DNA of 64,000 bases from Marinomonas ostreistagni (GTDB taxonomy: Bacteria; Pseudomonadota; Gammaproteobacteria; Pseudomonadales; Marinomonadaceae): contig NZ_JAFEKF010000002.1 in the NCBI RefSeq assembly GCF_016888445.1, positions 682,001 through 746,000 on the forward strand. Direction: 5' to 3'. Positions 26,548 to 35,213 of this stretch are shown piece by piece. Each line of letters begins with the position of its first letter. The first letter of the stretch is position 1. Under the pieces are notes generated by a model. The model was not told the origin of the DNA. It did not search any database and worked only from the letters and a program-made list of their open reading frames with translations. Made by a program: the position numbers and the translations under genes.

Positions 26548-27842
26548 CATTATTTTTAGATCCTGAGCAGCTGGCTCAAACCATGTATCAATGGGCACAA
26601 GAGTTGTATCCCATTCCTCGTAGCTTAACGGGGCAAGGGGTACGAGATACTCTGGCCTACTTACAAGATAAGCTGCCAGGTCTTACGGTACATTCAGTGG
26701 CCACCGGGACCAAAGTGTTTGATTGGGAAGTGCCGAATGAGTGGAATATTCGCTCAGCGTGGATCGAACATGAGTCAGGTGAGCGCATTGTCGACTTTCA
26801 TGACAACAACCTGCACGTTTTAGGTTATTCAGAGCCAGTAGATCGGATGATGTCTCTTGAGGAGTTACAGGCGCATTTGTACTCCTTGCCTGAGCAGCCT
26901 GATGCTATCCCCTATGTCACCTCTTATTACAAAAGGCGCTGGGGTTTTTGCTTAACCCAGCAACAGCGAGACGCACTGCCTGCAGGAAACTTTCGGGTGC
27001 ACATCGACTCAGACTTAGCGCCTGGAGTGCTTAACTATGGTGAGCTACTAATACCCGGAGAGACTGAGCAAGAAGTCATGCTCTCAACCTATGTTTGCCA
27101 CCCGTCAATGGCCAACAACGAAGTCTCTGGGCCAGTGGTGGCTACTGCATTAGCACAACATATTTTAGCGCTGCCTAAGCGCCGTTTTAGTTATCGTATT
27201 TTATTTTTACCTGAGACCATTGGTTCGATCACTTACCTTTCGAAGCACTTGGATACACTAAAACAGCGCCTGCAAGCGGGCTTTATTGTTACTTGCGTCG
27301 GCGACGAGCGTGATCATTCGTATGTGCCTAGTCGACATGGACATACCTTGGCAGATCAGCTTGCTAAACATACCTTAAAGCATACTTATCCTGATTACAG
27401 TGCTTATACGTGGCTTGATCGGGGCAGTGATGAACGTCAGTTTTGTGCGCCAGGCGTGGATTTGCCCGTGTGCTCGATGATGCGCAGTAAATACGGCGAG
27501 TACCCCGAGTATCATACATCCTTGGATGATATGGATCTGATCAGTCCAAATGGTTTATACGGAGGGTATCTAGTCATTAAGCGGGCGTTGGATATCTTAG
27601 AGGCGAATTACAAACCGAAAATGAAAGTGTTGTGTGAGCCACAGCTTGGCAAGCGCGGCCTGTATCCGACGGTGTCATCAAAAGATCATGCCACAGGAGT
27701 GCGTAGCATGATGAACTTCATCAGTTACTGTGATGGCAGTGTTTCATTGTTAGATATTGCAGAACTGATTAATGTGCCAGCATGGGATCTGATCCCGATT
27801 ATGCATCGATTAGCGCAAGAAGATTTGATCGAATACTGCTAA
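26544..27842 (+). CDS. DUF4910 aminopeptidase-like protein with C-terminal winged helix
   Basis: A 432-residue protein with the M28-like metallopeptidase/DUF4910 pattern. TYVCHPSMANNEVSGPVVAT, RILFLPETIGSI, GSDERQFCAPGVDLPV and EYPEYHTSLDDMDLIS contain His, Asp and Glu residues expected to bind zinc. The last 60 residues (SVSLLDIAELINVPAWDLIP) look like a winged-helix domain. The GTG start overlaps the AAC(3) gene, so the two are translationally coupled. DUF4910 proteins are frequent in polysaccharide and glycan clusters and may act as amidases or deacylases on sugars; this function is inferred. It ends in a 4-base convergent overlap with tag. Confidence 0.82.
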   Translation: MTLFLDPEQLAQTMYQWAQELYPIPRSLTGQGVRDTLAYLQDKLPGLTVHSVATGTKVFDWEVPNEWNIRSAWIEHESGERIVDFHDNNLHVLGYSEPVDRMMSLEELQAHLYSLPEQPDAIPYVTSYYKRRWGFCLTQQQRDALPAGNFRVHIDSDLAPGVLNYGELLIPGETEQEVMLSTYVCHPSMANNEVSGPVVATALAQHILALPKRRFSYRILFLPETIGSITYLSKHLDTLKQRLQAGFIVTCVGDERDHSYVPSRHGHTLADQLAKHTLKHTYPDYSAYTWLDRGSDERQFCAPGVDLPVCSMMRSKYGEYPEYHTSLDDMDLISPNGLYGGYLVIKRALDILEANYKPKMKVLCEPQLGKRGLYPTVSSKDHATGVRSMMNFISYCDGSVSLLDIAELINVPAWDLIPIMHRLAQEDLIEYC

Positions 27843-28396
27843 GGTTTCACCACACACCCAACCAGGTGATCATCCACTACGCCAACCGCTTGTAGGTAGG
27901 CGTAACAAATGGTGGGGCCAAAAAACTTAAAACCACGGCGTTTCATATCTTTAGAAATCCGTTCGGCCAGTGGTGTCACAGCGGGCACCTCGGCCAAGCT
28001 TTGTGGTTGATTGACGATCACTTGATGGTCCACAAAGCTCCATAAATACTCAGCAAACGAGCCAAATTCTTGGGCGGTGCGTAAGAAGCTTTGTGCATTG
28101 GTAACGGTCGCGGCGATTTTGCCTCGGTGGCGCACGATGCGGCTATCTTGTGACAGTCTATCTATATCTTCGGCCGTCATCGCGGCAACTTTAGTCGGGT
28201 CGAATTGGTGAAATGCTTGGCGATAGCCTTCACGTTTGCGCAATATCGTGATCCAGCTTAATCCTGCCTGCGCGCTTTCCAGTACAATAAACTCAAATAA
28301 GGTCTGGTCATCGGTGACCGGTTTGCCCCATTCATTGTCGTGGTAAGCGATGTATTCAGGGCTGCTTAAGCACCAGTCACAGCGTCGTGAGTCCAT
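27839..28396 (-). CDS. tag: DNA-3-methyladenine glycosylase I
   Basis: Tag removes 3-methyladenine from alkylated DNA. The 185-residue protein has the zinc-binding and family signatures: CDWCLSSPEYIAYHDNEWGK, PVTDDQTLFEFIVLESAQAG, LSWITILRKREGYRQAFHQF, and a C-terminal RGFKFFGPTICYAYLQAVGV with DDHLVGC. The ATG at 28396 is preferred to an upstream GTG at 28408 because the AAGG element is better spaced. It is transcribed alone, convergent with the glycan operon. Confidence 0.93.
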   Translation of the reverse strand: MDSRRCDWCLSSPEYIAYHDNEWGKPVTDDQTLFEFIVLESAQAGLSWITILRKREGYRQAFHQFDPTKVAAMTAEDIDRLSQDSRIVRHRGKIAATVTNAQSFLRTAQEFGSFAEYLWSFVDHQVIVNQPQSLAEVPAVTPLAERISKDMKRRGFKFFGPTICYAYLQAVGVVDDHLVGCVVKP

Positions 28397-28454
28397 GGTT
28401 TTATTCACCTTTTTGTATTGCTAAAACTTTATTACCAAATGCTAGGGAGTGCAA

Positions 28455-29252
28455 ATGAACTTCGCTAACAATATGTTTATAAACGGTTTTGCTTGGTTTT
28501 TTTGGCCTCTGATGCTGTTGTTACTAGGGCTTGCTGTACGCTATGCCCCGTGGCGCACCTTGCTATCTGATGCGCCGCTGCAGCACCGTTGGCTTGGTTT
28601 CACCTTAGGTCTAATCGTCGTTTGGCAGCTCAGCATCGATCTAAACCTTGGTGTGGTGGTGCATTTTATCGGTATGAGTACCTTTGCCTTGGTATTTGGT
28701 TGGCCGCTGGCGCTGATTTCTGGTGTGTTAGCGCAGACGATAGACGTGCTGTTGGCGCCGCAATACGCTTCTATGTTGGCGTTTAACGCACTGCTAAATG
28801 TCGCCGTGCCGGTGTTGGGTGTTTGGTGGTTGCATCAAAGGGTTGAGCGCCTTCAGCCGAGTAATCCGTTTGTATTTATTATGGGAGTAGGTTTTTTTGG
28901 TACGGTTCTCACCACTACGCTAGCAAGTCTATTGGCATTTGCTTTAGTAGCGGCGTTTGGACAGGGAGCGCTGGATATGGAAATCGGCGAATACCTAGGC
29001 TATTTGCCGATTTTTATCTTCCCTGAAGCGGTGATCAACGGCATGGTCATTAGCGCCCTGAGCATCTTGCATCCGCACTTGGTGCAAGCGTTTGACGAGG
29101 AGCGCTACTTCAAGCACGATAAACATCAGATGATCTTAGACGAACACATAGACCCCGCCCTCGATCTTGAGCAAAGCGAAGCGCCTGAAGAGAGTGACGA
29201 TAGTCGCTACCGCCCGCCCAAAGAGTGGTATGAAAAGGACGATGACAAGTGA
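28455..29252 (+). CDS. CbiM-like energy-coupling factor permease
   Basis: A membrane protein of about 265 residues with six or more hydrophobic segments (FFWPLMLLLLGLAVRYAPW, HFIGMSTFALVFGWPLALIS, ALLNVAVPVLGVWWL, GVGFFGTVLTTTLASLLAFA). It resembles the CbiM/NikM substrate-capture subunit of ECF transporters for cobalt or nickel, but no ATPase or T-component gene is adjacent. The C-terminal 50 residues are hydrophilic and acidic. The ATG at 28455 follows AGGGAG at good spacing. Its stop overlaps nudF by 4 bases, as is usual in a compact operon. Confidence 0.72.
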   Translation: MNFANNMFINGFAWFFWPLMLLLLGLAVRYAPWRTLLSDAPLQHRWLGFTLGLIVVWQLSIDLNLGVVVHFIGMSTFALVFGWPLALISGVLAQTIDVLLAPQYASMLAFNALLNVAVPVLGVWWLHQRVERLQPSNPFVFIMGVGFFGTVLTTTLASLLAFALVAAFGQGALDMEIGEYLGYLPIFIFPEAVINGMVISALSILHPHLVQAFDEERYFKHDKHQMILDEHIDPALDLEQSEAPEESDDSRYRPPKEWYEKDDDK

Positions 29253-29875
29253 AATTTAAGCCGACTTACCAGCACAGTGATGTAGAGATTCGAAAAGACG
29301 AAGTGGTTTACGACGGCTTCTTTAAAATGAATAAACGTGAATTGCGCCATCGTAAGTTCAACGGTGAATGGTCGGAGTTTATGACCCGCGAAATGATGGT
29401 GCGTTCGGATGCGATTTGTGTGCTCTTGTTTGACCCTAAGCTTGATAAGTTATTGATGATTGAGCAATTTCGCCCTTGTTTGCCAGAGCACGAATCGCCT
29501 TGGTTGTTAGAAGTGGTCGCCGGCATGGTCGAAAAAGGCGAGTCTGACGAAGATGTAGCACGCCGCGAGTCACTAGAAGAGGCGGGGGTCGAGGTGCAGC
29601 GTCTAGAGTACATGTTCCGCTTTGTGCCATCGCCCGGTGGTTTGGTAGAACACTTGCGCATGTACGCAGGTGAAATCGATGCCAGCCAAGTCAATCTAGA
29701 TAAAACACAAGGTTTAGACGAAGAGCACGAAGACATCAAATTGCATCTATTTGACAGTGACGATGTGCTGCCTTTGTTGGAGCAAGAGATCGTCAATGCC
29801 AGTGCCATCATGGCGTTGCAATGGTTTGCGCTAAATCGTGATAAACTCAAGCAAAAGTGGTTAGACGGTAACTAA
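29249..29875 (+). CDS. nudF: ADP-ribose pyrophosphatase (Nudix)
   Basis: NudF hydrolyses ADP-ribose to AMP and ribose 5-phosphate. The 208-residue protein has a clear Nudix box (GMVEKGESDEDVARRESLEE followed by AGVEV) and the NudF features WLLEVVAGM, MFRFVPSPGG and a C-terminal dimerisation segment. It lies upstream of yqiB-yqiA-parE as in E. coli and Vibrio, with a membrane acyltransferase inserted behind it. Confidence 0.93.
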   Translation: MKFKPTYQHSDVEIRKDEVVYDGFFKMNKRELRHRKFNGEWSEFMTREMMVRSDAICVLLFDPKLDKLLMIEQFRPCLPEHESPWLLEVVAGMVEKGESDEDVARRESLEEAGVEVQRLEYMFRFVPSPGGLVEHLRMYAGEIDASQVNLDKTQGLDEEHEDIKLHLFDSDDVLPLLEQEIVNASAIMALQWFALNRDKLKQKWLDGN

Positions 29876-29878
29876 ACA

Positions 29879-30832
29879 GTGTTAACGAAACTCTTACCTT
29901 GGACATGGATGCAGCCCTTTATTGGGCTGCTTTCATTTTTATTCGTCAGTAGCAATATTTTGCTGTGTGGTATCGCCATTCACTTAGTGGCGCTCGTGCA
30001 GTGGCTGTGGCGCAAGCCAAATGCTTGGGCGCGGCCATGGTACGATCGTTGTTATCAAGCTTGGGTCAGCGGTTGTACGTTTTGGTTCACGGTCATGCTC
30101 GATACACGCTGGCAGTTAGATGACTGGCAACCGCCGACAAACCAGCAATGGCATCTGGTGATTGCCAATCATCGCTCTTGGGTTGATGTGTTTATTTTAT
30201 TGGCGCAGCTGAACGGGCGTGTGCCGATGCCACGTATTTTTATGAAAGATACCTTGTTTTGGCTGCCATTGGTTGGCACGGCGACTAAACTTATGGGCTT
30301 TCCACAGGTCAAACGTTATAGCAAAGCGGTGTTGGCCAAGCGCCCTGAGTTAGCCCAAGTGGATCGTCAGACGACCGCTAAAGCCTGTGCGCCGCTACTG
30401 GCCGCACCCAGCTCGGTGCTAAGTTTTGCCGAAGGCACCCGCTTTAGCGCGCGAAAGCATGCAGACCAAGCCTCACCCTATCAGCAACTTTTAAGGCCGA
30501 AGGCGGGCGGTGTTTGGATGGTGCTCAACGCTATGCCGCAACGATTTGACACCATCACAGACGTCAACATCGCATATTTTGGGGAAGCCCCGTCCTATTG
30601 GGATCTGCTGTGTGGTCGGGCCATCCGCGCATATGTTAAGGTGCGCGACATTGATATCCCCGCCCCTGTGCGCCAATTACAGGGAGAGCAAGATAAGAGC
30701 GCCTTTTTTGATTGGTTCAATGCCTACTGGCAGGACAAAGATAGGCACCTAGTAGCGGATTTGGGAAAGTGTTCTAAGCTTGAAATGAGCCAAAAAGACA
30801 CCATTAAGAAGGGAAAAGGTTTACAAAGTTAA
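29879..30832 (+). CDS. PlsC-type acyltransferase (YihG-like)
   Basis: A 317-residue membrane-associated acyltransferase. An N-terminal hydrophobic segment (FIGLLSFLFVSSNILLCGIA) is followed by the lysophospholipid acyltransferase motifs: NHRSWVDVF (block I, HX4D), then MPRIFMKDTLFWLPLVG, SFAEGTRFS (block III) and a later PQ-type block. Such enzymes transfer acyl chains to lysophosphatidic acid or polyprenyl substrates. The start is a GTG 3 bases after the nudF stop. Here it takes the place between nudF and yqiB. Confidence 0.85.
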   Translation: MLTKLLPWTWMQPFIGLLSFLFVSSNILLCGIAIHLVALVQWLWRKPNAWARPWYDRCYQAWVSGCTFWFTVMLDTRWQLDDWQPPTNQQWHLVIANHRSWVDVFILLAQLNGRVPMPRIFMKDTLFWLPLVGTATKLMGFPQVKRYSKAVLAKRPELAQVDRQTTAKACAPLLAAPSSVLSFAEGTRFSARKHADQASPYQQLLRPKAGGVWMVLNAMPQRFDTITDVNIAYFGEAPSYWDLLCGRAIRAYVKVRDIDIPAPVRQLQGEQDKSAFFDWFNAYWQDKDRHLVADLGKCSKLEMSQKDTIKKGKGLQS

Positions 30833-30857
30833 CTAACTTGAATGATGAGAAGTATCC

Positions 30858-31310
30858 ATGCAGAAGTCTTATATCCCAAATTTAGCCGAGCTTCAGATGC
30901 TAGGGGAGTTGAATTATCGACGCCTTGGCAAGCTTGTGCGTGGGTATGAGGAAGAGAGCGCTTGGCACTTCACTATTCATACTAATGGCCAACAAAGCCG
31001 CTTATCTTTGGAGCTAACCGAAGAGACGCGCTTTACTGCGCAGCTGACCCTGACCTTTTCGCCTGAGATTGCCATCAAATTGCCGTTTAGCAGTGATTTA
31101 ATCATGACAGTGCGCTTATACCACGACGTGGGGATCGCCGAGATCACCGATGGTCATCGTCATTACCAAGGGGTTTACCCGTACCCGAATGATGACATGC
31201 ACCATCGCGATGAAAAATTCCGCTTAAACCAACAGCTGGCAGATCTTCTAGAGCTGTGCTTGAAGCACGGCCATCGCATGTACGATTTGCCGGATTTTCA
31301 GTTGGCCTAA
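30858..31310 (+). CDS. yqiB: DUF1249 family protein YqiB
   Basis: A 150-residue soluble protein of unknown function, with the start MQKSYIPNLAELQMLGELNY and RRLGKL and the C-terminal EKFRLNQQLADLLELCLKHG HR that characterise DUF1249. In E. coli it lies between nudF and cpdA. Here the next gene is yqiA; cpdA is not present. Confidence 0.9.
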   Translation: MQKSYIPNLAELQMLGELNYRRLGKLVRGYEEESAWHFTIHTNGQQSRLSLELTEETRFTAQLTLTFSPEIAIKLPFSSDLIMTVRLYHDVGIAEITDGHRHYQGVYPYPNDDMHHRDEKFRLNQQLADLLELCLKHGHRMYDLPDFQLA

Positions 31311-31325
31311 CCAAGGTGTCGATGC

Positions 31326-31916
31326 ATGCCCTTTATTATTTATATTCACGGCTTTAACAGCTCAGAACTGTCACACAAATCTCAACTGGTTAAGCAGCGC
31401 ATGCAAGCGCTGGGGCTGGGTGAGCAATTTGCCTGCCCACGTCTACCTTGGCAGCCCCAAGCTGCGATCGACCAGCTTAGCGAACAGATCGAAGACTTAC
31501 AGATGGAAGGTTACGAAGTGACTTTAGTCGGCAGTTCTTTGGGAGGCTTCTACGCCAGCTTTCTATCGGACAAATTTGGCCTTAAAGCCGTGTTAGTGAA
31601 CCCAGCTGTCGAAGCGCCTGTGCTACTGCGCGACTATTTGGGCGAACAAACCAACCCTTACACCCAAGAAACCTACGTGCTCGAAGAAGCGCATATGCAA
31701 GAGCTTGAAGACCTGCAAACTTGGCAACCGCGCCCAGAAAATATCTGGCTAATGGTGCAAGAGGGTGATGAAGTCTTAGATTATCAAGCGGCCCTTAATG
31801 CCTACCCGCATGTGGCACACAAAACCCACGAGCCTAATGGCGACCATAGCTTTGTTGGCTTTGAGCGTCATGTGGACGACATCTTGCGTTTTGCTGGTTT
31901 CACTGACGTAGCGTAA
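31326..31916 (+). CDS. yqiA: YqiA esterase (alpha/beta hydrolase)
   Basis: A 196-residue alpha/beta hydrolase. The nucleophile elbow GSSLGGFYA, the opening FIIYIHGFNSSELSHKSQL, and the C-terminal GDHSFVGFE with the catalytic histidine are present. YqiA in E. coli is an esterase for short acyl-CoA and p-nitrophenyl esters encoded just before parE, the same arrangement as here. Confidence 0.93.
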   Translation: MPFIIYIHGFNSSELSHKSQLVKQRMQALGLGEQFACPRLPWQPQAAIDQLSEQIEDLQMEGYEVTLVGSSLGGFYASFLSDKFGLKAVLVNPAVEAPVLLRDYLGEQTNPYTQETYVLEEAHMQELEDLQTWQPRPENIWLMVQEGDEVLDYQAALNAYPHVAHKTHEPNGDHSFVGFERHVDDILRFAGFTDVA

Positions 31917-32017
31917 GGCTTTACGCTGTCAAGGTTTGCCAGCGTGCACAACCCGTTATAGACTCTTACCACTTTGCTTTTTGGCGGATGAACCGCCCTT
32001 GAATTTTGGAAGTACCC

Positions 32018-33916
32018 ATGTCTGCAAAAGAATATAATGCTGGATCCATTGAAGTTCTCAGCGGGCTAGAGCCTGTACAAAAACGCCCAGGGATGTACAC
32101 GGAAACCACTCGCCCAAACCACCTTGCGCAAGAAGTCATCGACAACTCGGTAGACGAAGCGATCGCCGGTCACGCGGACCGCATCACAGTCACGCTATAC
32201 AAAGATAACTCGCTCAGTGTGGAAGATAATGGCCGCGGCATGCCGGTGGACATTCACCCTGAAGAAGGCGTGTCTGGGGTCGAGCTGATTTTGACCAAGC
32301 TGCACGCGGGCGGTAAGTTCTCGGGCGAAAACTATCAGTTCTCGGGTGGTTTGCACGGTGTGGGCGTCAGCGTCGTAAACGCCTTATCCACCTCACTGGA
32401 AGTGTGGGTCAAGCGTAACGGCACTCAGTACCACATTGGTTTTGCCGATGGTCATAAAGTCTCCGAGTTAGCGGAAGTGGGTACGGTCGGTAAGAAAAAT
32501 ACCGGCACCATGGTGAAGTTTTCGGCGGACCCAAAATACTTCGACAGTGGTAAGTACTCACTATCTCGTCTTAAACACCTTCTTAAAGCCAAAGCGGTAT
32601 TATGCCCAGGCCTGCATGTGGTGTTTGTCGACCAAAGTGGCGCCAGCGAAGAGCGTGAAGAATGGTACTACGAAGACGGTCTAAAAGACTATCTGATGAA
32701 AGCCAACGAAGGCTTTGTGTTGCTGCCCGAAGAGCCCTTTATCGGTGGTGCGGTTGAGCCCACACAAGGTGTCGATTGGGCGGTACAGTGGCTACCAGAA
32801 GGCGGTGAGCTGATCACCGAAAGCTATGTCAACTTGATCCCGACGGCCCAAGGCGGTACCCACGTCAACGGTCTGCGTACCGGACTTTTAGAGGGTATCC
32901 GTGAGTTCTGTGAATTCCACAACCTGCTGCCGCGTGGCGTCAAGCTGACCGCAGAAGACGTCTGGGATCGTTGTAGTTATGTGTTGTCAGCCAAGCTGCA
33001 AGAACCGCAATTCTCAGGGCAAACCAAAGAGCGCTTGTCATCGCGCCAGATCGTAGCGTTTATCTCTGCGACGGTAAAAGATGCGTTTAGCTTGTGGCTT
33101 AACAAGCACGTAGAAGACGGCACCAAGATCGCCGAACTGATCATCTCCAGTGCGCAAAAGCGCCTGCGTGCCAGTAAAAAAGTCGTACGTAAAAAGGTCA
33201 CCCAAGGCCCGGCTCTGCCAGGTAAATTAGCCGACTGTGCGGGTCAAGATGGCCGCACCAGTGAGCTTTTCTTAGTGGAAGGTGATTCGGCGGGTGGCTC
33301 TGCCAAACAAGCCCGTGATAAAGACTTCCAAGCCATCATGCCGCTGCGCGGTAAGATCCTCAACTCATGGGAAGTGGACTCGAGCCAAGTGCTGGGTTCG
33401 CAAGAGATTCACGATATCTCTGTGGCCCTTGGGGTAGATCCGATGGACGAAGACATCTCTGGGCTGCGCTACGGCAAAGTCTGTATCCTGGCCGATGCTG
33501 ACTCCGATGGTCTGCACATCGCGACCTTGCTGTGTGCATTGTTTGTGAAGCACTTCCCAACCTTGGTCAAGAATGGTCACGTTTTTGTGGCGATGCCGCC
33601 TTTGTACCGTATCGATATGGGCAAAGAAGTGCACTATGCCTTGGATGACGAGGAAAAAGACATCATCCTGCACAAGCTTGAAGCGGAAAACAAACGTGGC
33701 ACGCCAAACGTACAGCGCTTTAAAGGCTTGGGTGAAATGAACCCAGCGCAATTGCGTGAGACGACCATGGCGCCAGACACACGTCGCCTGATTCAGTTAA
33801 CCATGGAAGATCCATTGGATACCGGTGAAGTGCTGGACAAGCTGTTGTCGAAAAAGCGTGCCAGTGATCGTAAGAATTGGCTCGAAACCTACGGCAACCT
33901 AGCGATCGTGGATTAA
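32018..33916 (+). CDS. parE: DNA topoisomerase IV subunit B
   Basis: ParE supplies the ATPase of topoisomerase IV, which decatenates replicated chromosomes. The 632-residue protein carries the GHKL ATPase motifs (EVIDNSVDEAIAGHADRI, DNGRGMPVDIHPEEG, HGVGVSVVNALS). The TOPRIM part has EGDSAGGSAKQARD and DADSDGLHI, and the C-terminus has QRFKGLGEMNPAQL. It lacks the approximately 170-residue insert of proteobacterial GyrB and lies after yqiA, so it is ParE rather than GyrB. The ATG at 32018 has GGAAG ahead of it. parC is not in the window. Confidence 0.97.
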   Translation: MSAKEYNAGSIEVLSGLEPVQKRPGMYTETTRPNHLAQEVIDNSVDEAIAGHADRITVTLYKDNSLSVEDNGRGMPVDIHPEEGVSGVELILTKLHAGGKFSGENYQFSGGLHGVGVSVVNALSTSLEVWVKRNGTQYHIGFADGHKVSELAEVGTVGKKNTGTMVKFSADPKYFDSGKYSLSRLKHLLKAKAVLCPGLHVVFVDQSGASEEREEWYYEDGLKDYLMKANEGFVLLPEEPFIGGAVEPTQGVDWAVQWLPEGGELITESYVNLIPTAQGGTHVNGLRTGLLEGIREFCEFHNLLPRGVKLTAEDVWDRCSYVLSAKLQEPQFSGQTKERLSSRQIVAFISATVKDAFSLWLNKHVEDGTKIAELIISSAQKRLRASKKVVRKKVTQGPALPGKLADCAGQDGRTSELFLVEGDSAGGSAKQARDKDFQAIMPLRGKILNSWEVDSSQVLGSQEIHDISVALGVDPMDEDISGLRYGKVCILADADSDGLHIATLLCALFVKHFPTLVKNGHVFVAMPPLYRIDMGKEVHYALDDEEKDIILHKLEAENKRGTPNVQRFKGLGEMNPAQLRETTMAPDTRRLIQLTMEDPLDTGEVLDKLLSKKRASDRKNWLETYGNLAIVD

Positions 33917-33933
33917 CTTTGCTGCTAGCGCCA

Positions 33934-33963
33934 GTAAAAGCCGCCTTTAAGGCGGCTTTTTAC
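33934..33963. terminator. Bidirectional terminator after parE
   Basis: AAAAGCCGCC and GGCGGCTTTT form a strong stem with loop TTTAA, with an A-run before and a T-run after. It can stop parE from the left and the minus-strand DUF3012 gene from the right. Confidence 0.9.
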
Positions 33964-33978
33964 GTTGTGAGCGGAGGC

Positions 33979-34170
33979 TTATTCTGCTCGGGTAATCAAG
34001 CAGCTGCGCGTGAATTCAGACACTTCATTAGCGGTCCATTCGCCAGTTGGTTTATCTTTCATATCATCACACCATTCTGGTGTGCCGACCTCTGGGCTAC
34101 AGCCTTGTAGCAGCAATACGCCCGTCATGGCGACCACTAAAGTGGTGGCTTTTACACATAGTTGTTTCAT
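33979..34170 (-). CDS. DUF3012 small lipoprotein
   Basis: A 63-residue lipoprotein with signal peptide and lipobox (VLLLQGCSPEVG) and the DUF3012 core GTPEWCDDMKDKPTGEWTAN followed by EVSEFTRSC. Two cysteines follow the lipidated one, perhaps forming a disulfide. It converges with parE and shares its terminator. The function is unknown; members are known mainly from gammaproteobacteria such as Vibrio and Shewanella. Confidence 0.8.
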   Translation of the reverse strand: MKQLCVKATTLVVAMTGVLLLQGCSPEVGTPEWCDDMKDKPTGEWTANEVSEFTRSCLITRAE

Positions 34171-34380
34171 AAAACCGTTAATCCAACATCAATACTTTTG
34201 ATTTATCCAAGGCGTAGTCTAAAGCAAACCTGTGCAGCAAAATGTCAACGTAATGCCAGCAAATGGAAATGCTAAGTAAATAGTTTGTGAAGCTGGACTC
34301 TTGCCATGCATTGGCCTTTATACTGTAAAGACTGCTACATTCTAATTATCAAACGAATAGCTTAATTAAGGATTATTGAG

Positions 34381-35058
34381 ATGAAACTAAAAAGCACTAT
34401 CGCCATCGTATCTATCGCTGCTGTTCTAGCAGGTTGTCAGTCTATGCAGCGTCAAAATGCGACCACTGGCGAAACTGAAACCAACTCAACGTCTAAAGGC
34501 GCGATCGTTGGTGCTGTGTCAGGTGTGTTAGTGGGCCTTGCAACAGGTGACAACGCTAAAGAGCGTCGTAACCGTGCTCTAGCGGGCGCTGTGGCTGGCG
34601 GTGCAGTCGGTGCTGGCGTGGGTAACTACTTCGACCGTCAAGAAGCTGAGCTACGTGAAGAGCTACGTAACTCTGGTGTGCAAGTGCGCCGTGTAGGTCA
34701 AGATCAGCTTGAGCTAGTGATGGAAAATGGCATTGGTTTTGCGACTGATTCATCAAACCTTTCATCATCAATCTTCCCTACGCTTAATGGCGTTGCCAAA
34801 ATCTTGGTTGAATACCCAGACACCGTCTTGATGATCACAGGTCACACAGACAGCACAGGTAGCGAAGAGTACAACCAAGACTTGTCTCTTAAGCGTGCCG
34901 ACTCAGTACGTTCTTACTTGATCGGCCAAAACGTTGCCAGCAACCGTCTGTCTACTATGGGTGCCGGCGAAAGCCAGCCAATCTGTGACAACGGCACTAG
35001 CTCAGGTCGTCAATGTAACCGTCGTGTAGAAATCAACATCTACCCAAAAGGTAACTAA
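34381..35058 (+). CDS. OmpA-family outer-membrane lipoprotein with glycine zipper (YiaD-like)
   Basis: A 225-residue lipoprotein. The signal peptide has lipobox VLAGC at residues 15-19. A glycine-zipper segment follows (GAIVGAVSGVLVGLATGD, then AGAVAGGAVGAGVGNYF). The C-terminal OmpA domain (about residues 115-225) has the peptidoglycan-binding pattern TGHTDSTGSEEYNQDLSLKR, then ADSVRSYL and CNRRVEI. It anchors the outer membrane to the wall. A hairpin follows directly after the stop. Confidence 0.92.
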   Translation: MKLKSTIAIVSIAAVLAGCQSMQRQNATTGETETNSTSKGAIVGAVSGVLVGLATGDNAKERRNRALAGAVAGGAVGAGVGNYFDRQEAELREELRNSGVQVRRVGQDQLELVMENGIGFATDSSNLSSSIFPTLNGVAKILVEYPDTVLMITGHTDSTGSEEYNQDLSLKRADSVRSYLIGQNVASNRLSTMGAGESQPICDNGTSSGRQCNRRVEINIYPKGN

Positions 35059-35067
35059 TAGACCTTG

Positions 35068-35093
35068 GAAGCATGGCCGCTCGGCCGTGCTTC
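35068..35093 (+). terminator. Probable terminator after the OmpA-family gene
   Basis: GAAGCATGGCCG and CGGCCGTGCTTC form a 12-bp stem with one G-T pair and a very short loop, followed by a T-rich but interrupted tail. It starts about 10 bases after the stop codon. Confidence 0.55.
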
Positions 35094-35213
35094 TTCCTTT
35101 ATCCTTCATGGCTTACTCTTCAAAGTGCCGAGTCGTACGCCAAATTCCTACCTGATAAATCCCGCAAAAGCGATTACACTTAGAGTCTCTAACCCGACAT
35201 GTAGAGATGTATT

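Noticed and set aside
32018-33916. GyrB instead of ParE
   Set aside because: The length of 632 residues without the proteobacterial GyrB insert and the yqiA neighbour identify ParE.
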